From JAEDES01 sp045649455 (GTDB taxonomy: Bacteria; Bacillota_I; Bacilli_A; RF39; UBA660): a DNA stretch of 24,889 bases. Each line of letters starts with the position of its first letter. The first letter of the stretch is position 1. Below the pieces are notes generated by a model. That model had not been told where the DNA came from. It searched no databases and saw only the letters and a program-made list of their open reading frames with translations. Where the stretch lies: assembly GCA_045649455.1 (NCBI GenBank), contig JAZRPV010000050.1:1-24889 (forward strand), in the 5' to 3' direction. This document shows positions 1-10,600 of this stretch, piece by piece. A program made the translations under genes and the position numbers.

Positions 1-725
1 ACTTTACCACTATCAAACATCATTCTTCTAATTACTGAATATGTATAAGCTTCATTTATTAAATCTTTACCATCATGAATACCTTCAATAAACTTATCTA
101 AATCAATATTAAATGCTAAAGGGAATAAGTGCGCAGGTGTAACTATAGAATATCTTCCACCAATATCATCTTCAATAATAAATGATTCATATCCTACTTC
201 ATTAACTTCTTCTCTTAATAATCCTTTAGATTTATCTGTAGTTACAATAATTCTTTCTTTAATTTCAGAATCACTATATTTTTCTTTCATTAAATCTTTA
301 ATTAATTCATAAGTAATTTTAGTTTCCATTGTTGTACCACTCTTACTTATAACATTAACTGAGAAATCTACTCCACGTAAATATTCTAATAATTCATCCA
401 TATATTTACTAGATAATGTAGTACCTGCATAAATAACTTTAAAATTATCATCATTAAAGTATTTACCCATCATTTCATTAACACATAAACTTCCTAAGAA
501 AGATCCACCTATCCCAATAACAACTAAACATTCAGAATTAGCTTTTACTTTCTTACTAAGTTCAACACATCGATTAACTAAGTCTTTATCAATTTCCCTA
601 GTCCATCCTGTCATTTCACATAAAGAAAATTTTTCTAAAACATCACCCTTCAAACGAAGATATTTTTCAAAACCCTCCTTATCTAAAAATTTATCCATAT
701 ATTTATTAAAATCAAATTTTATCAT
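1..725 (-). CDS. pgi: Glucose-6-phosphate isomerase, N-terminal part (gene runs off the left edge)
   Basis: Interconverts glucose-6-phosphate and fructose-6-phosphate in the cytoplasm (glycolysis). I translated it by hand: 241 codons are visible from the ATG to the window edge, about half to 55% of a usual 430-450 aa bacterial enzyme. Family marks are VVIGIGGSFLG near residue 75, the phosphate-binding stretch VISKSGTTMETK near residue 130, and DDIGGRYSIVTP near residue 190, which corresponds to the NIGGRFSVLTP signature of PGI. The start is fixed by GGAGG five bases before the ATG and by an extended -10 about 22 bases upstream. It is a single gene, separated from the upstream surface-protein gene by that gene's terminator. 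The C-terminal half, including the second PGI signature, lies outside the window. Identity is secure; nothing odd is seen in the visible part. Confidence 0.95.
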   Translation of the reverse strand, partial: MIKFDFNKYMDKFLDKEGFEKYLRLKGDVLEKFSLCEMTGWTREIDKDLVNRCVELSKKVKANSECLVVIGIGGSFLGSLCVNEMMGKYFNDDNFKVIYAGTTLSSKYMDELLEYLRGVDFSVNVISKSGTTMETKITYELIKDLMKEKYSDSEIKERIIVTTDKSKGLLREEVNEVGYESFIIEDDIGGRYSIVTPAHLFPLAFNIDLDKFIEGIHDGKDLINEAYTYSVIRRMMFDSGK

Positions 726-746
726 CTTAACCTCCAATATAAATAA

Positions 747-755
747 ATTATAACA
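747..755 (-). promoter_or_regulatory. Extended -10 promoter of pgi (TGTTATAAT)
   Basis: On the minus strand TGTTATAAT lies about 11 bases before the GGAGG of pgi. The TGn extension is present and no convincing -35 is seen. The predicted leader is about 15 nt. Confidence 0.65.
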
Positions 756-781
756 AATTATAAAAATAAAGTAAAATAAAC

Positions 782-804
782 AAAAAAAGATGTATAAATA
801 CATC
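782..804 (-). terminator. Rho-independent terminator of the 274-aa surface protein gene
   Basis: GATGTAT-AA-ATACATC inverted repeat (7 bp, loop effectively 2-4 nt), followed on the minus strand by seven Ts, starting two bases after the stop codon. It separates this gene from pgi. Confidence 0.75.
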
Positions 805-806
805 CT

Positions 807-1631
807 TTATTCATTTGACCCACCACTACAAGCAAAAGCTCCAATATAAGTATAAACTCCATTCGGAATAATTAAATCAGAAGAATTAACTCTCTGGTTA
901 TTATAATATATATCACCACATGCAAAAGTTGTATTCTCACAGTATCCACTACTCATGCACTCATCCCAACTCATATTTTCTAAAGCCTCATATACCGATG
1001 AAATACCATTTTTAATAATAGTAAATTCCATAATATTATTATCAATACCGTTATTAAGGACTGAACTTCCAGTTCCATCACTTTGAATATAATTAATTGT
1101 AAATCCTAAAGATATAGTTTCAGAATTACTTGGTAAATCAGCCTCTGTTAAATCACTTCTATATTCAATTCTAATTTTTAATCTTACGTAAGACTTTTTT
1201 AATATAAGTTGCTTTTCATTTAACGATTCACCATTTTCATATTCAATTATATAATTAATATATTTCTCTTGTGATGCACTTAATGTTGAAGTCTTCATTA
1301 TACTTTCTATCATTGCATCTATACTACCATTATTAACAACATCAATAGTAAACTCATAAAAGTCTCCTGGCATATTTAATGTTGTTGAAAATGATGCAGT
1401 TGTTGAATTAACAATGCTTGGTAGACCACCATCAACACTACCATCTTTAACATGTACATTAGCTAAATATACATCCCAAGTTGAAGAAACAACTTCTGCA
1501 TTCCCATTAATTGTAAGTACTGCAGAAAGTGCTGCATAAGCAATACTCAAAGTAAAAACACAAACAAGTACAATACTTAAAACCCCATATAATAATCTTC
1601 TATCTTTAATATTAAAATTAATTCTTCTCAT
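807..1631 (-). CDS. Secreted TasA/camelysin-like surface protein, 274 aa
   Basis: Function unknown; probably a secreted or surface beta-sandwich protein. Residues 1-33 form a signal peptide: basic MRRINFNIKDRR, a hydrophobic core, then AYA as the likely cleavage site. Residues about 37-190 resemble the TasA/camelysin (SipW-dependent) fold, with the hallmark NMPGDFYEFTIDVVNNGSID (PGD followed by a strand and N-G-S-I-D). The N-terminal 190 residues are clearly paralogous to the protein encoded at 3381-4574. The C-terminal 80 residues are different and carry four cysteines (contexts DEC, GYC, FACG and FACS) that could form disulfides. There is no LPXTG motif, lipobox or transmembrane tail. AGGAGTG precedes the ATG and a TATAAT box (1655-1660) lies upstream. 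The TasA-like assignment rests on pattern only; fibre formation is not shown. Confidence 0.8.
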   Translation of the reverse strand: MRRINFNIKDRRLLYGVLSIVLVCVFTLSIAYAALSAVLTINGNAEVVSSTWDVYLANVHVKDGSVDGGLPSIVNSTTASFSTTLNMPGDFYEFTIDVVNNGSIDAMIESIMKTSTLSASQEKYINYIIEYENGESLNEKQLILKKSYVRLKIRIEYRSDLTEADLPSNSETISLGFTINYIQSDGTGSSVLNNGIDNNIMEFTIIKNGISSVYEALENMSWDECMSSGYCENTTFACGDIYYNNQRVNSSDLIIPNGVYTYIGAFACSGGSNE

Positions 1632-1654
1632 AGGCTCACTCCTATTCTATATAA

Positions 1655-1660
1655 ATTATA
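1655..1660 (-). promoter_or_regulatory. Probable -10 box (TATAAT) of the 274-aa surface protein gene
   Basis: TATAAT on the minus strand, 11 bases before the AGGAGTG ribosome binding site. A TTGTTT at a 17-bp spacing is a weak -35. Confidence 0.45.
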
Positions 1661-1709
1661 TAATTAAAAACAAAACAAAACAATAAATTAAAAATAAATA
1701 TATGTAAAC

Positions 1710-1734
1710 AAAAAAATAGGCATAGCCTATTTTT
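1710..1734 (-). terminator. Terminator overlapping the stop codon of the 531-aa membrane protein gene
   Basis: AAAAATAGGC-ATA-GCCTATTTTT, a perfect 10-bp stem. On the minus strand it runs into seven Ts. The TAG stop of the gene (1727-1729) is inside the stem. Confidence 0.8.
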
Positions 1735-3322
1735 CTATTGAAGTTATATTATTAATAGTTCCTTCTCTATATTTAATCTTAACTTTATCACCACTTCTTA
1801 AGAAAGGTAATAAATTACTATTAATTTTAATAGATGCCTTATATAATTTAGATTCACCATCAACAATATAGTAATAAGTATTTCCATCCATTACTGCAGT
1901 ACTAATACTACTAATAGTAATGTCTTTTTCTAATACTTCTCCTTTATTAGAAGTTAATTCTTCTCCTAAATATTTTTCAGCAGCAGCTTCAATTCCTAAA
2001 GAAGCATCACTTACTACAACTTTTTGATAATCTGCAACATCTACAAATGCATACATCTTAACAAGTCCAGCAGCATCTTTTAAACTCATTAAATAAGTTG
2101 CTTTATTATTTAAATTAATTAGTAATGGGAATGATGCAGTATATTTCTTTTCTTGAACTAATCCCTCAGCACTAGCCATAGCACTATATTCTTCAGCACC
2201 AGGTACTAAATAATATTTAGTTTCTTTAGTTCTCATATTAGCAAGTACAAATCCTAAATTAGATTCATCACTTGATACAGATGTAATACCTGTATAAAGA
2301 TAAACATCATCATCCATAACTAAATAGTTATAACCTTCAGTTGTATTAATAACATCTTTTTGACCAAAAATTGAATTTAAGAATCCATTCTTATATTCTC
2401 CCCAATTATTAATTTGATCAATAATTAAACTTGCACTATAAACATGATCAATCCAAGATGGAACATCATTTGCTTTATATTTTTTACTCTTACCAGTTAC
2501 GGCATCTAATGTAATAACACCACTAATTTCTTTTTTCATTCCAACACCAACATATTTAATAGTTGGAACAATCCAATAAGGATTACCATCATTATCAATT
2601 TCAAATGATGGAGTATCAAAAATTGTAGTTGGATAACTAAATCTTAACTTACGTAATAAATCTTCATTAAAGTAAGCACTTGGTAAATACTTCATACCAT
2701 CTTTTAATTCAACTAAACTACTCTTACCATCTACTGAATTAACTTTAATATATCCTTTTACACCTTCATCTCTATTAGTAAAATATTTAATAATACCATC
2801 ATATTCAATTGGTGTAACTCTAACTATTTCATTATTATAGTTAATTTGTGTGTATAAATTATTTACATAGAATTGACTAACCCAACTAGTAAATTCTCCC
2901 ATCTTACGATCCCCAAGTTTTCTACTACTATCTTTATCAATAAGAGGTATTTTTGTAAAATCAACTTCTTTTACATCTTCAACAAATACACCAGTTGAAT
3001 CAATCTCAATTCTTTTACTATAACTTTTAGCATTAAATAATGGAGATAAACTAAAATCAACTAATCCAATTCCTAATACTAAAACAGCAAGTACTATAAA
3101 TAAATATTTATAAGTATTTAATAATTTAAAATTAAACTTCTTTCTCACAATAATTCTATTACTATCTCTAATAGCCATACTAACAAAGACAATCATCCAT
3201 ATAGTAAATATAAATGACCAAAACTCCATACTAGTAACATTAATTGGAGGAAGTGTTAAATAATATAACAATCCAACAAATAATAAATCAAATATTACAA
3301 TTAAAAAATCAAACTTCTTCAT
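1727..3322 (-). CDS. Conserved membrane-anchored protein of unknown function, 531 aa
   Basis: I do not recognise a named family. Three transmembrane helices lie near the N-terminus (about residues 6-24, 33-51 and 70-92). About 430 residues follow, which should be extracytoplasmic given the final helix. Conserved-looking stretches include VPSWIDHVYSASLIIDQI, FGQKDVINTTEGYNYL, DDDVYLYTGITSVSSDESN and the tail region FPLLINLNNKATYLMSLKD. The alternating strand/short-helix character suggests repeated small alpha/beta domains of PepSY-like type, which is only a guess. The start is placed at ATG AAG AAG: AGGAGAG lies seven bases upstream, whereas the in-frame GTG two codons earlier sits one base after AGGAG and is too close. 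It lies between two paralogous TasA-like genes, so a role at the cell surface is plausible. It has its own -10 and terminator. Confidence 0.85.
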   Translation of the reverse strand: MKKFDFLIVIFDLLFVGLLYYLTLPPINVTSMEFWSFIFTIWMIVFVSMAIRDSNRIIVRKKFNFKLLNTYKYLFIVLAVLVLGIGLVDFSLSPLFNAKSYSKRIEIDSTGVFVEDVKEVDFTKIPLIDKDSSRKLGDRKMGEFTSWVSQFYVNNLYTQINYNNEIVRVTPIEYDGIIKYFTNRDEGVKGYIKVNSVDGKSSLVELKDGMKYLPSAYFNEDLLRKLRFSYPTTIFDTPSFEIDNDGNPYWIVPTIKYVGVGMKKEISGVITLDAVTGKSKKYKANDVPSWIDHVYSASLIIDQINNWGEYKNGFLNSIFGQKDVINTTEGYNYLVMDDDVYLYTGITSVSSDESNLGFVLANMRTKETKYYLVPGAEEYSAMASAEGLVQEKKYTASFPLLINLNNKATYLMSLKDAAGLVKMYAFVDVADYQKVVVSDASLGIEAAAEKYLGEELTSNKGEVLEKDITISSISTAVMDGNTYYYIVDGESKLYKASIKINSNLLPFLRSGDKVKIKYREGTINNITSIEK

Positions 3323-3340
3323 ATTCACTCTCCTATTAAA

Positions 3341-3351
3341 ATTATATTATA
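3341..3351 (-). promoter_or_regulatory. Tandem -10 boxes (TATAATATAAT) upstream of the 531-aa membrane protein gene
   Basis: Two overlapping TATAAT hexamers on the minus strand, directly following the T-tract of the preceding gene's terminator and just ahead of the AGGAGAG site. No clear -35. Confidence 0.45.
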
Positions 3352-3353
3352 AA

Positions 3354-3382
3354 AATAAAAAAAAGAAAACATAGTTTTCTTT
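3354..3382 (-). terminator. Terminator of the TasA/lectin-like protein gene
   Basis: AAAGAAAAC-ATA-GTTTTCTTT (9-bp stem, 3-nt loop) followed on the minus strand by a long T-rich tract. The stem reaches into the TAA stop codon. Confidence 0.7.
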
Positions 3383-4574
3383 AATTAAAATAATCTTTTG
3401 AAACAACTATAACTGGACGAATCCCAAAGTCCTCTGCACTATCATAACTATAATTATCTAAATAACTTCCATCGTACATACACCATATATCTTCTTCATC
3501 ACGAATAGTTCCTGTCCAATAAGTTGTTGAATATATCCAAGGATATGAACCTGTACAATAATTATATTTCTCACATGCAAATGTATTTTCATCAGTTAAC
3601 TCTGCAACTGTAATAATTCTTGCTTCTTCTACTTCTACTCCAAGTTTTTCAATCTCAGTTTTATAATTATTAACATAACCTTCTACAACGCTTCCATTGT
3701 AATCACTAAAATTTACACCATGAGTTTCTTCATCAGCATATCTAATGACACCATTTCTAGTAGTTAAACCTGATATATTACCTAACATCGTAGCATCTTG
3801 CATCCCTGTAAAATTTTCATAATCGTTAGAATCACCTGTTGCATTATCATATTCACTACCTACATATAAATTATACATTGCAAATAATTTTACATCATTA
3901 CCATCAGTTCCTATTGTATAAAATTTCTCGGTTCCAATTGTAACAATAGTACCTATTTCATTATAATCACCATCTGCAAATAAAACTTTTACACCATTAT
4001 TACTTACAGATGAACCACTACCATCACTTTGAATATATTCAAGTGTTAGTGATAAATCAAGTATTACTTGTCCAGTCGGCAAATCACTATTACTTAAATC
4101 TTTTCTATATTCAATTCTTACCTTTATTGGCATACTTGTGTCTTTATATAAAATTTGATTTTCACTAATAGATTTTCCATTTTGATAACTAATAACATAA
4201 TTTAAATATTTAGACTGTTCACTAGTTAATTCTGGATTTTTAATAACATTAGCGATCATAGCATCAATACTACCAGCGTTAACAACATCAACGGTAAATT
4301 CATAAAAGTCACCAGGCATATTTAGTGTAGTATTAAAACTTAGCGTATTTCCACTTATTACCGGAACATTTACAGTTGCACTTCCATTAGTTACTTTTGG
4401 ATTTGCAAGATGTATATCCCAATTTGCTGATGAAACTTGGGCAGTTCCTTGAATTGTTAATACTGCATTTAATGCTGCATATGCAATTGTTAATGTAAAT
4501 ACACATACTAATGCAATAGTAAGTATTCCATATAATACTTTTCTATCTTTAATATTAAAATTTAGTCTTTTCAT
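3381..4574 (-). CDS. Secreted TasA-like protein with C-type-lectin-like C-terminal domain, 397 aa
   Basis: Surface or secreted protein of unknown role. Residues 1-33 are a signal peptide ending AYA; about 40-185 are a TasA/camelysin-like module (LNMPGDFYEFTVDVVNAGSID) closely matching the 274-aa paralogue. A linker follows (GTEKFYTIGTDGNDVKLFAMY), then a C-terminal domain from about residue 255 to 395. Its last part (STTYWTGTIRDEEDIW ... EDFGIRPVIVVS) looks like the C-type-lectin / formylglycine-enzyme-like fold found in many gut-bacterial surface proteins, with the paired Y-W ... G-I-R-P-V signature. The start is the ATG preceded by AGTAGGTGAG; an in-frame ATG seven codons earlier overlaps the TATAAT of the promoter and would not be transcribed. 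The lectin-like assignment is by motif; ligand binding is inference. No LPXTG or TM anchor is seen. Confidence 0.85.
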   Translation of the reverse strand: MKRLNFNIKDRKVLYGILTIALVCVFTLTIAYAALNAVLTIQGTAQVSSANWDIHLANPKVTNGSATVNVPVISGNTLSFNTTLNMPGDFYEFTVDVVNAGSIDAMIANVIKNPELTSEQSKYLNYVISYQNGKSISENQILYKDTSMPIKVRIEYRKDLSNSDLPTGQVILDLSLTLEYIQSDGSGSSVSNNGVKVLFADGDYNEIGTIVTIGTEKFYTIGTDGNDVKLFAMYNLYVGSEYDNATGDSNDYENFTGMQDATMLGNISGLTTRNGVIRYADEETHGVNFSDYNGSVVEGYVNNYKTEIEKLGVEVEEARIITVAELTDENTFACEKYNYCTGSYPWIYSTTYWTGTIRDEEDIWCMYDGSYLDNYSYDSAEDFGIRPVIVVSKDYFN

Positions 4575-4593
4575 ATACTCACCTACTATTAAC

Positions 4594-4602
4594 ATTATAA
4601 CA
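4594..4602 (-). promoter_or_regulatory. Extended -10 promoter (TGTTATAAT) of the TasA/lectin-like gene
   Basis: TGTTATAAT on the minus strand begins directly after the T-tract of the upstream glucan synthase terminator. The predicted start of transcription falls within or just before the ribosome binding site, giving a leader of roughly 13 nt. Confidence 0.65.
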
Positions 4603-4633
4603 AAAAAATAGTTGCCTTTAAAGCAACTATTTT
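4602..4633 (-). terminator. Terminator overlapping the stop codon of the glucan synthase gene
   Basis: AAAATAGTTGC-CTTTAAA-GCAACTATTTT, an 11-bp stem with a 7-nt loop, followed on the minus strand by seven Ts. The TAG stop (4627-4629) is within the stem. Confidence 0.85.
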
Positions 4634-7600
4634 ATATACATGGTAATTTTATGAGTAGATTTGTCATTTACTAAGTCAATTTTATTACTAATTTGACTTA
4701 CACCATCTAAAATAACTTCATCCTTACTTCCTCTAATTACTTCAATATTATAAGTTGTATCCATGTATGTATAACATACTTTGAATCCATCCCAATGTAC
4801 TGGCATCTTAGGATCAAGTTTTAACTTATCTCCTTTTTTCTTTAATCCAATTATTTCTCTAATACCTACTCTATAGAACCATCCAGCTGAACCTGTATAC
4901 CAAGTCCATCCACCTCTTCCATTATGTTCTTTAGCAGAATAAATATCTGCTGCAATAACATATGGCTCTACTTTATAACTATTAGCTAGAGCATTATTAA
5001 CTCCTCTATTAATAGGATTAATCATTTGATAGTATCTATACGCTCTATCACTATATCCAGCTTTAATTAAAGCCATAATATACCAAGCAACAGAGTGTGT
5101 ATATTGACCACCATTTTCTCTAATACCATTTGGATAACTCATAATATATCCTGGATTATTTAATGATTTATCAAATGCAGGAGTAAGTAATTTAACAATC
5201 TTACTCTTATTATCAACCAATTGATCCTCAACTGCATTAATAGAACTTTGAACTCTATCCTTAGGAGCAACTCCACTTAATACTGCAAAACTTTGTGATA
5301 ATAAATCAATCTTACATTCATTATTTTCACTACTTCCAAGTTTATCTCCATTATCAAAGAATGCTCTTAAATAATGTTCTCCATCCCAAGTTTTCTTATT
5401 AAGATTATCTTTAAGTTTTTCATTGAAATTAATATAATCTTCAACTTTAACTTTTTCACCCTTACGATCAATCTTCTTCATTAATTTAACAAAGTCTTCA
5501 ATAATTTGATATAAGAAGAATCCTAACCAAACACTCTCTCCTTTACCTTTAATACCAACTTTGTTCATTCCATCGTTCCAATCTCCTCCACCCATAAGTG
5601 GTATCTTATGACGACCTAATGAATTCATTGATAATTGTAAAGATTTAATACAGTGTTCTAATAATGTTCCAGTCTTTTCTGTATAAGCATAAGTAATTCC
5701 TTTTTCAGCTTCATAATCACTTAACTTATCACCTACTATATATGGAACTTGTTCATCTAAAATAGATTTATCTCCTGTAACATCAATATAATGAAGTGTT
5801 GCATAAACTAACCATAAATAATCATCTTTAAATCTACTTCTTAATCCAAATCTATTTTTAACATGCCACCAGTGAAGAACATCTCCCTCTTCAAATTGAT
5901 GAGAAGCATTTATTAAGATTTGTTCTTTTGTAAAGTCTGGTCTAATCATTACAATATTCATAGCATCTTGTAATTGATCACGATATCCAAACGCTCCACT
6001 AACTTGATAGAATCCTGCTTTCGCTAAAATTCTTGAAGAAATTGTTTGATATAAATACCATCCATTAACAACATAATCAAAACTATCATCTGGAGATTTA
6101 ACTTTAATAATACCTAAAGTTTTATTCCAATCATCTTTAACAACTTGTAATTCTTTTAATACATTATTAATATCTGTATATTTATCAATTAAACTTAAAT
6201 TTTCTTTATCAGAATAACTACTTCCTAAAGCAAATACTACATATTTTTCTTCCTTAGAATCTAAACTGATTTGACAATCAATACTCTTAGATAAAATCTT
6301 ATTACAATAAGCATTTGTAATCTTTTCAGAAGATGTCATAAATACATTAACATCTGAGAAATTAATACTATAAACATTTCTCATCTTAACGTAATTATCT
6401 CTTCCCATAAACTCACATAAAATATGTCTAGCAGTCTTTTCTTCAAAGTTACCAAACGTTGGATTAATCCAATAATTAATATCTAAATCTAATTTACTAT
6501 TAGTCTTATTAGTAAGTTTCATTAAATATAATTTTACAGTATCATTAAGTGCTACAAACTCAGTTATTTCTTTCTTAACTTCTTCTGTTTCACTTTCTAA
6601 AATACTATATCCAAATCCATGAATACATCTAGTTGGATCAAATACTTTTCCATTAAATTTAAATCCTTCAGACTTATCATTAACTACCATTTCATTATTC
6701 CATGAAGTGATCTTATATTCACCTGAATTATATGCATAAGTAAATCCACCACCATTATTTGTAATAACAGTACCAAATCTCTTATTAGCAATTACATTGC
6801 TCCATGGCATTGGTGTATTTCTATTATAAATAACATATTCAGATCCATTATTTCTAAATCCACCAAATCCATTATCATACATAAGTTTTTCAGTATTAGG
6901 AGTTTCAATATTTTCTTCTACTTCACTCTTACTATAATCACTTATCTTATTAACCTCTTGTAATTCTTCAACCATTTCCCATAAAGTTTTATGGTCTTGA
7001 ATAACAAATTTAAATCTAGGAACAATATTTAATAAACTTCTTTCTTCTGGAGTTAACTCATTACCATTAATAACAGTAATATTACCTGGTGTATGATAGA
7101 AACTATTTAATGTATACATTCTATACATTTCATCATCAATTTCTTTTTTAATAATCTTAGAGAATTGAGTTGTCTCACTATTAATAATAACTAAATCTAC
7201 AAATATAGAATTGTTCTTATAATATTCAAAACACTTCATTGCATCTAATACTGTACCCATATCACTAATATCACTAATTTCAATAGAAATAATTGGTCGA
7301 TCCCCACTAACACCAAACTTCCATAATCCAGTTTGATTTAATGCATTCTTTCTTAAATAATTATTTCTTTCTTCACTAACAGAAATCTTAGTAGTTTGAT
7401 ATAGATAATTTAACATCATATTATATGTTCTCATCTCTTTACCACTAATATTTAAGTTCTTAGTATTAATAATATTCATTAAACTTGCAACTTTAAATGC
7501 TCTATCAAATTCATTAGGAGTATTATAAGAATTAATAATATCATTAATTTGTTCTCTACTTCTACCAAATCCAATAACTACATATACTGATTCGCTACTA

Positions 7601-10600
7601 TTAGGTTGAATACTAATTCTATTTCTTAAACTCATTACTGGATCTAAATTATCCCCACAGTAATTAGAAAGTTCTTTATTAATCATATTTGGATTACTTA
7701 TAGAATTATTTCTACCTATGAAATTACTTCTTTCAGTCTCATAACTATAAGGTTTATCAGTATAAGGAATAACTAATCTAGAAACCATATAATTACTTAT
7801 ATTAGATTCTCCTCTACTCTTTCTTCTAGCAATTAATGAATTAGTCTTTTTATCAAAACTTGTAGTAATAAACATACTATTAAATACTTTATGACTAACA
7901 TCATCCATATTTTCTGAAAGAATAACTTCAGTATAACTTGTAAGTTCTAAGTTCTTAACTTTATCACTATTATTCTTGAAAGTAATTTTTCTAATTTCAG
8001 CATTATGACTTCTTGTAACAACAATCTCAGTCTTAGTTGAAATATCTCCATCACTTCTTAAATATTTAATCTTATCAGCAGCAAATACTACTTCATATTT
8101 ATCTGGTTTTGTATTTATAGGTGCATATGTATTACTCCATACATAATTAGTATCTAAATCTTTTGCAAATAAGAACACACCATAATCTTGTTCAGTAACT
8201 TTACGATATCTATTTAATTGTAATGTTCTATATCTAGAGAAACTATTACCTCTATCATTCATTAATAAACAATATTTCTTATTTGATAATACTGATACTT
8301 CAGGCATATACGAAATATAATCAAATGCTCTAATATCATTTTGAATACTTTCTTTATCATAATTATATTTCTTATATCTGGCCATCTTCATATCGATACT
8401 AGTCTTAACTTGTACTTTTTCTTTTAATAAAATATCAAATGTTCTAACATTAACATTACTATGGAAATATTCTTTTAAAGCATCTTCTTTTAAGTAGTTA
8501 ACTATTCCTGCTAAAGTCATACCTTGATGGTGAGCAAAGAACGATTTAACTACGCCTTTATTATCATAATCGTATGCTTCATATAATCCATATTTACCAT
8601 ACATTTCTAAGTCTTTAAACTTTTGCATATTATCATATACTTCTTCTGGATATAATTCTAAAGCCATTAATGAAGCATATGGTGATAATACTATTCTATT
8701 TTCTTTATCTTCTTTAGCTTTTAAATAAGGTGTTGCAAAAGCTTTATATTTATAATTTAATGCATTATCTAATTCATTATAAGCAGATTCACTAATACCC
8801 CAAGGTAATTTATGAGAAATACTATTAATAAAATCTTTTTGACAGAAATATGCAAAATCATAACTTTCATCTAATAATGTATTAGGATAATTCTTCATAA
8901 ATAGTAATGGCATATAATATTCAAATGCAGTACCACTCCATGATATTAATCCTTTTCTACCTTTATATGTAGTAAGTGATTTATCTAATGAGAACCAGTG
9001 CTTGCTCGGTACATCTCCTAAACAAATAGCTAAATAACTAGTTAATCTTGCTTCACTTGCAAACTTATTATAGTTATAAACTGAAAGTCTTCCTTCATTT
9101 TCATCATATCCAATACTAAATACATTTTTCTTAGTATAAAGTTTCTTAAAGTTAGTATTTTTAATTAACTTATCACATAACTTAACTAAATCACTACATT
9201 CTAACTTATTTAAGAATTCTCTTGCTATAACTATACACGCAACTAAGTTTCCAGAATCAACTGTAGATACAAATCTTGGTTGCATTACTTTCTTAGTACG
9301 AATATCATACCAGTTATATAAATGACCATACCATTTTTCTAAAGAATCAACACTCTTTAATACATTACCAAGTAAATCAACTGCTTTATCTTTATCAATA
9401 AACTCTAATTCATAAGCCCCAATAATACTAGTTAATGAATAACCAATAGCAGTTGGAGAAGTTCTATGATCAACTTTAGGTTCTCTATTTTCTTGATAAT
9501 TATCAGGTATTAAATAGAAAAATTCTTCTTTAAGATTTTCTTCAAAATATAACCAAGTATTATGACCTAATTCTTTAATTTCTTCTACTTTTTTATCTTT
9601 TAATTCAATCTTATTATGATCAATATCTAAACTAACTCTATGTAATATAAATGGTGCACTTAAGAATATTAATATTAAAACAAATGCTCCTAAATTACCT
9701 GTAAATAAGAAATAAACAAATAATATTCCACAAGCAATTAAGTTAGGTATAAAGTTTCTAATATAACTCTTTAAGTCTCCTCTAACTGTCTTTTCAACTT
9801 CTTCAGCAGTAATCCAGTTTAATAAATTCTTATGAGAAACAAACAATCTATATAATGTTCTAAAGAAAGCATCCATATATAACTTAGTATAGAATGGTAA
9901 AGTACAAAGTACTATATAAAGTCTAAGTAATAAACTCTTTCCTCCAAAGAATAATCTTCTATAATAAATTGTTGTTTTTTCATTCTTTTTATCTCTTCTA
10001 TTAATATTTCCTCTTAAGAAGAAAATAATAGGAATTGCAATTTCTAATACAACAAATCCAATCCATCCCCAAGTATTAACATCTTTTAATAATACTGCAC
10101 AAAGTAATATTAATAATAAAGTTGGATGTAAAAACATTCTAACTATATTATCAAGTATCTTCCATTTACCTAATAAATTAATTGGATTTTTAACTTTTTG
10201 TCCATTCTTATTTCTAACTTTTCCAAGTAACCAAGAAATAATTTGAACATCTCCTCTAGCCCATCTATGATGTCTAGTAATATCTGTTAAGAATTTAGAA
10301 GGGAAATCATCAATCATCTCTATATCAGATACATATCCACATCTCATATAGTTACCTTCTAATAAGTCATGTGAAAGTATTAAATTATCTGGGAAAGTAT
10401 TATTCATAATCTTATCAAATACTTCTAAATCATAAATACCTTTTCCAACGAAACTACCCTCTCCAAATGAATCTTGATATAAATTTGGTACAACTGCACT
10501 ATATGTATCAAATCCTCCAATACCTGCAAAGATTTGACTATATAAGCTCTTATTAGTAGCTTCTATATCAACACTAACTCTAGGTTGCATTAATCCATAA

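Noticed and set aside
3381..4574. Diversity-generating retroelement target
   Set aside because: The lectin-like domain invites the idea, but no reverse transcriptase, template repeat or matching variable repeat is present in the window.
807..4574. Mollicute code with TGA as Trp
   Set aside because: Tryptophans are encoded by TGG and all frames are intact under the standard code without any TGA.
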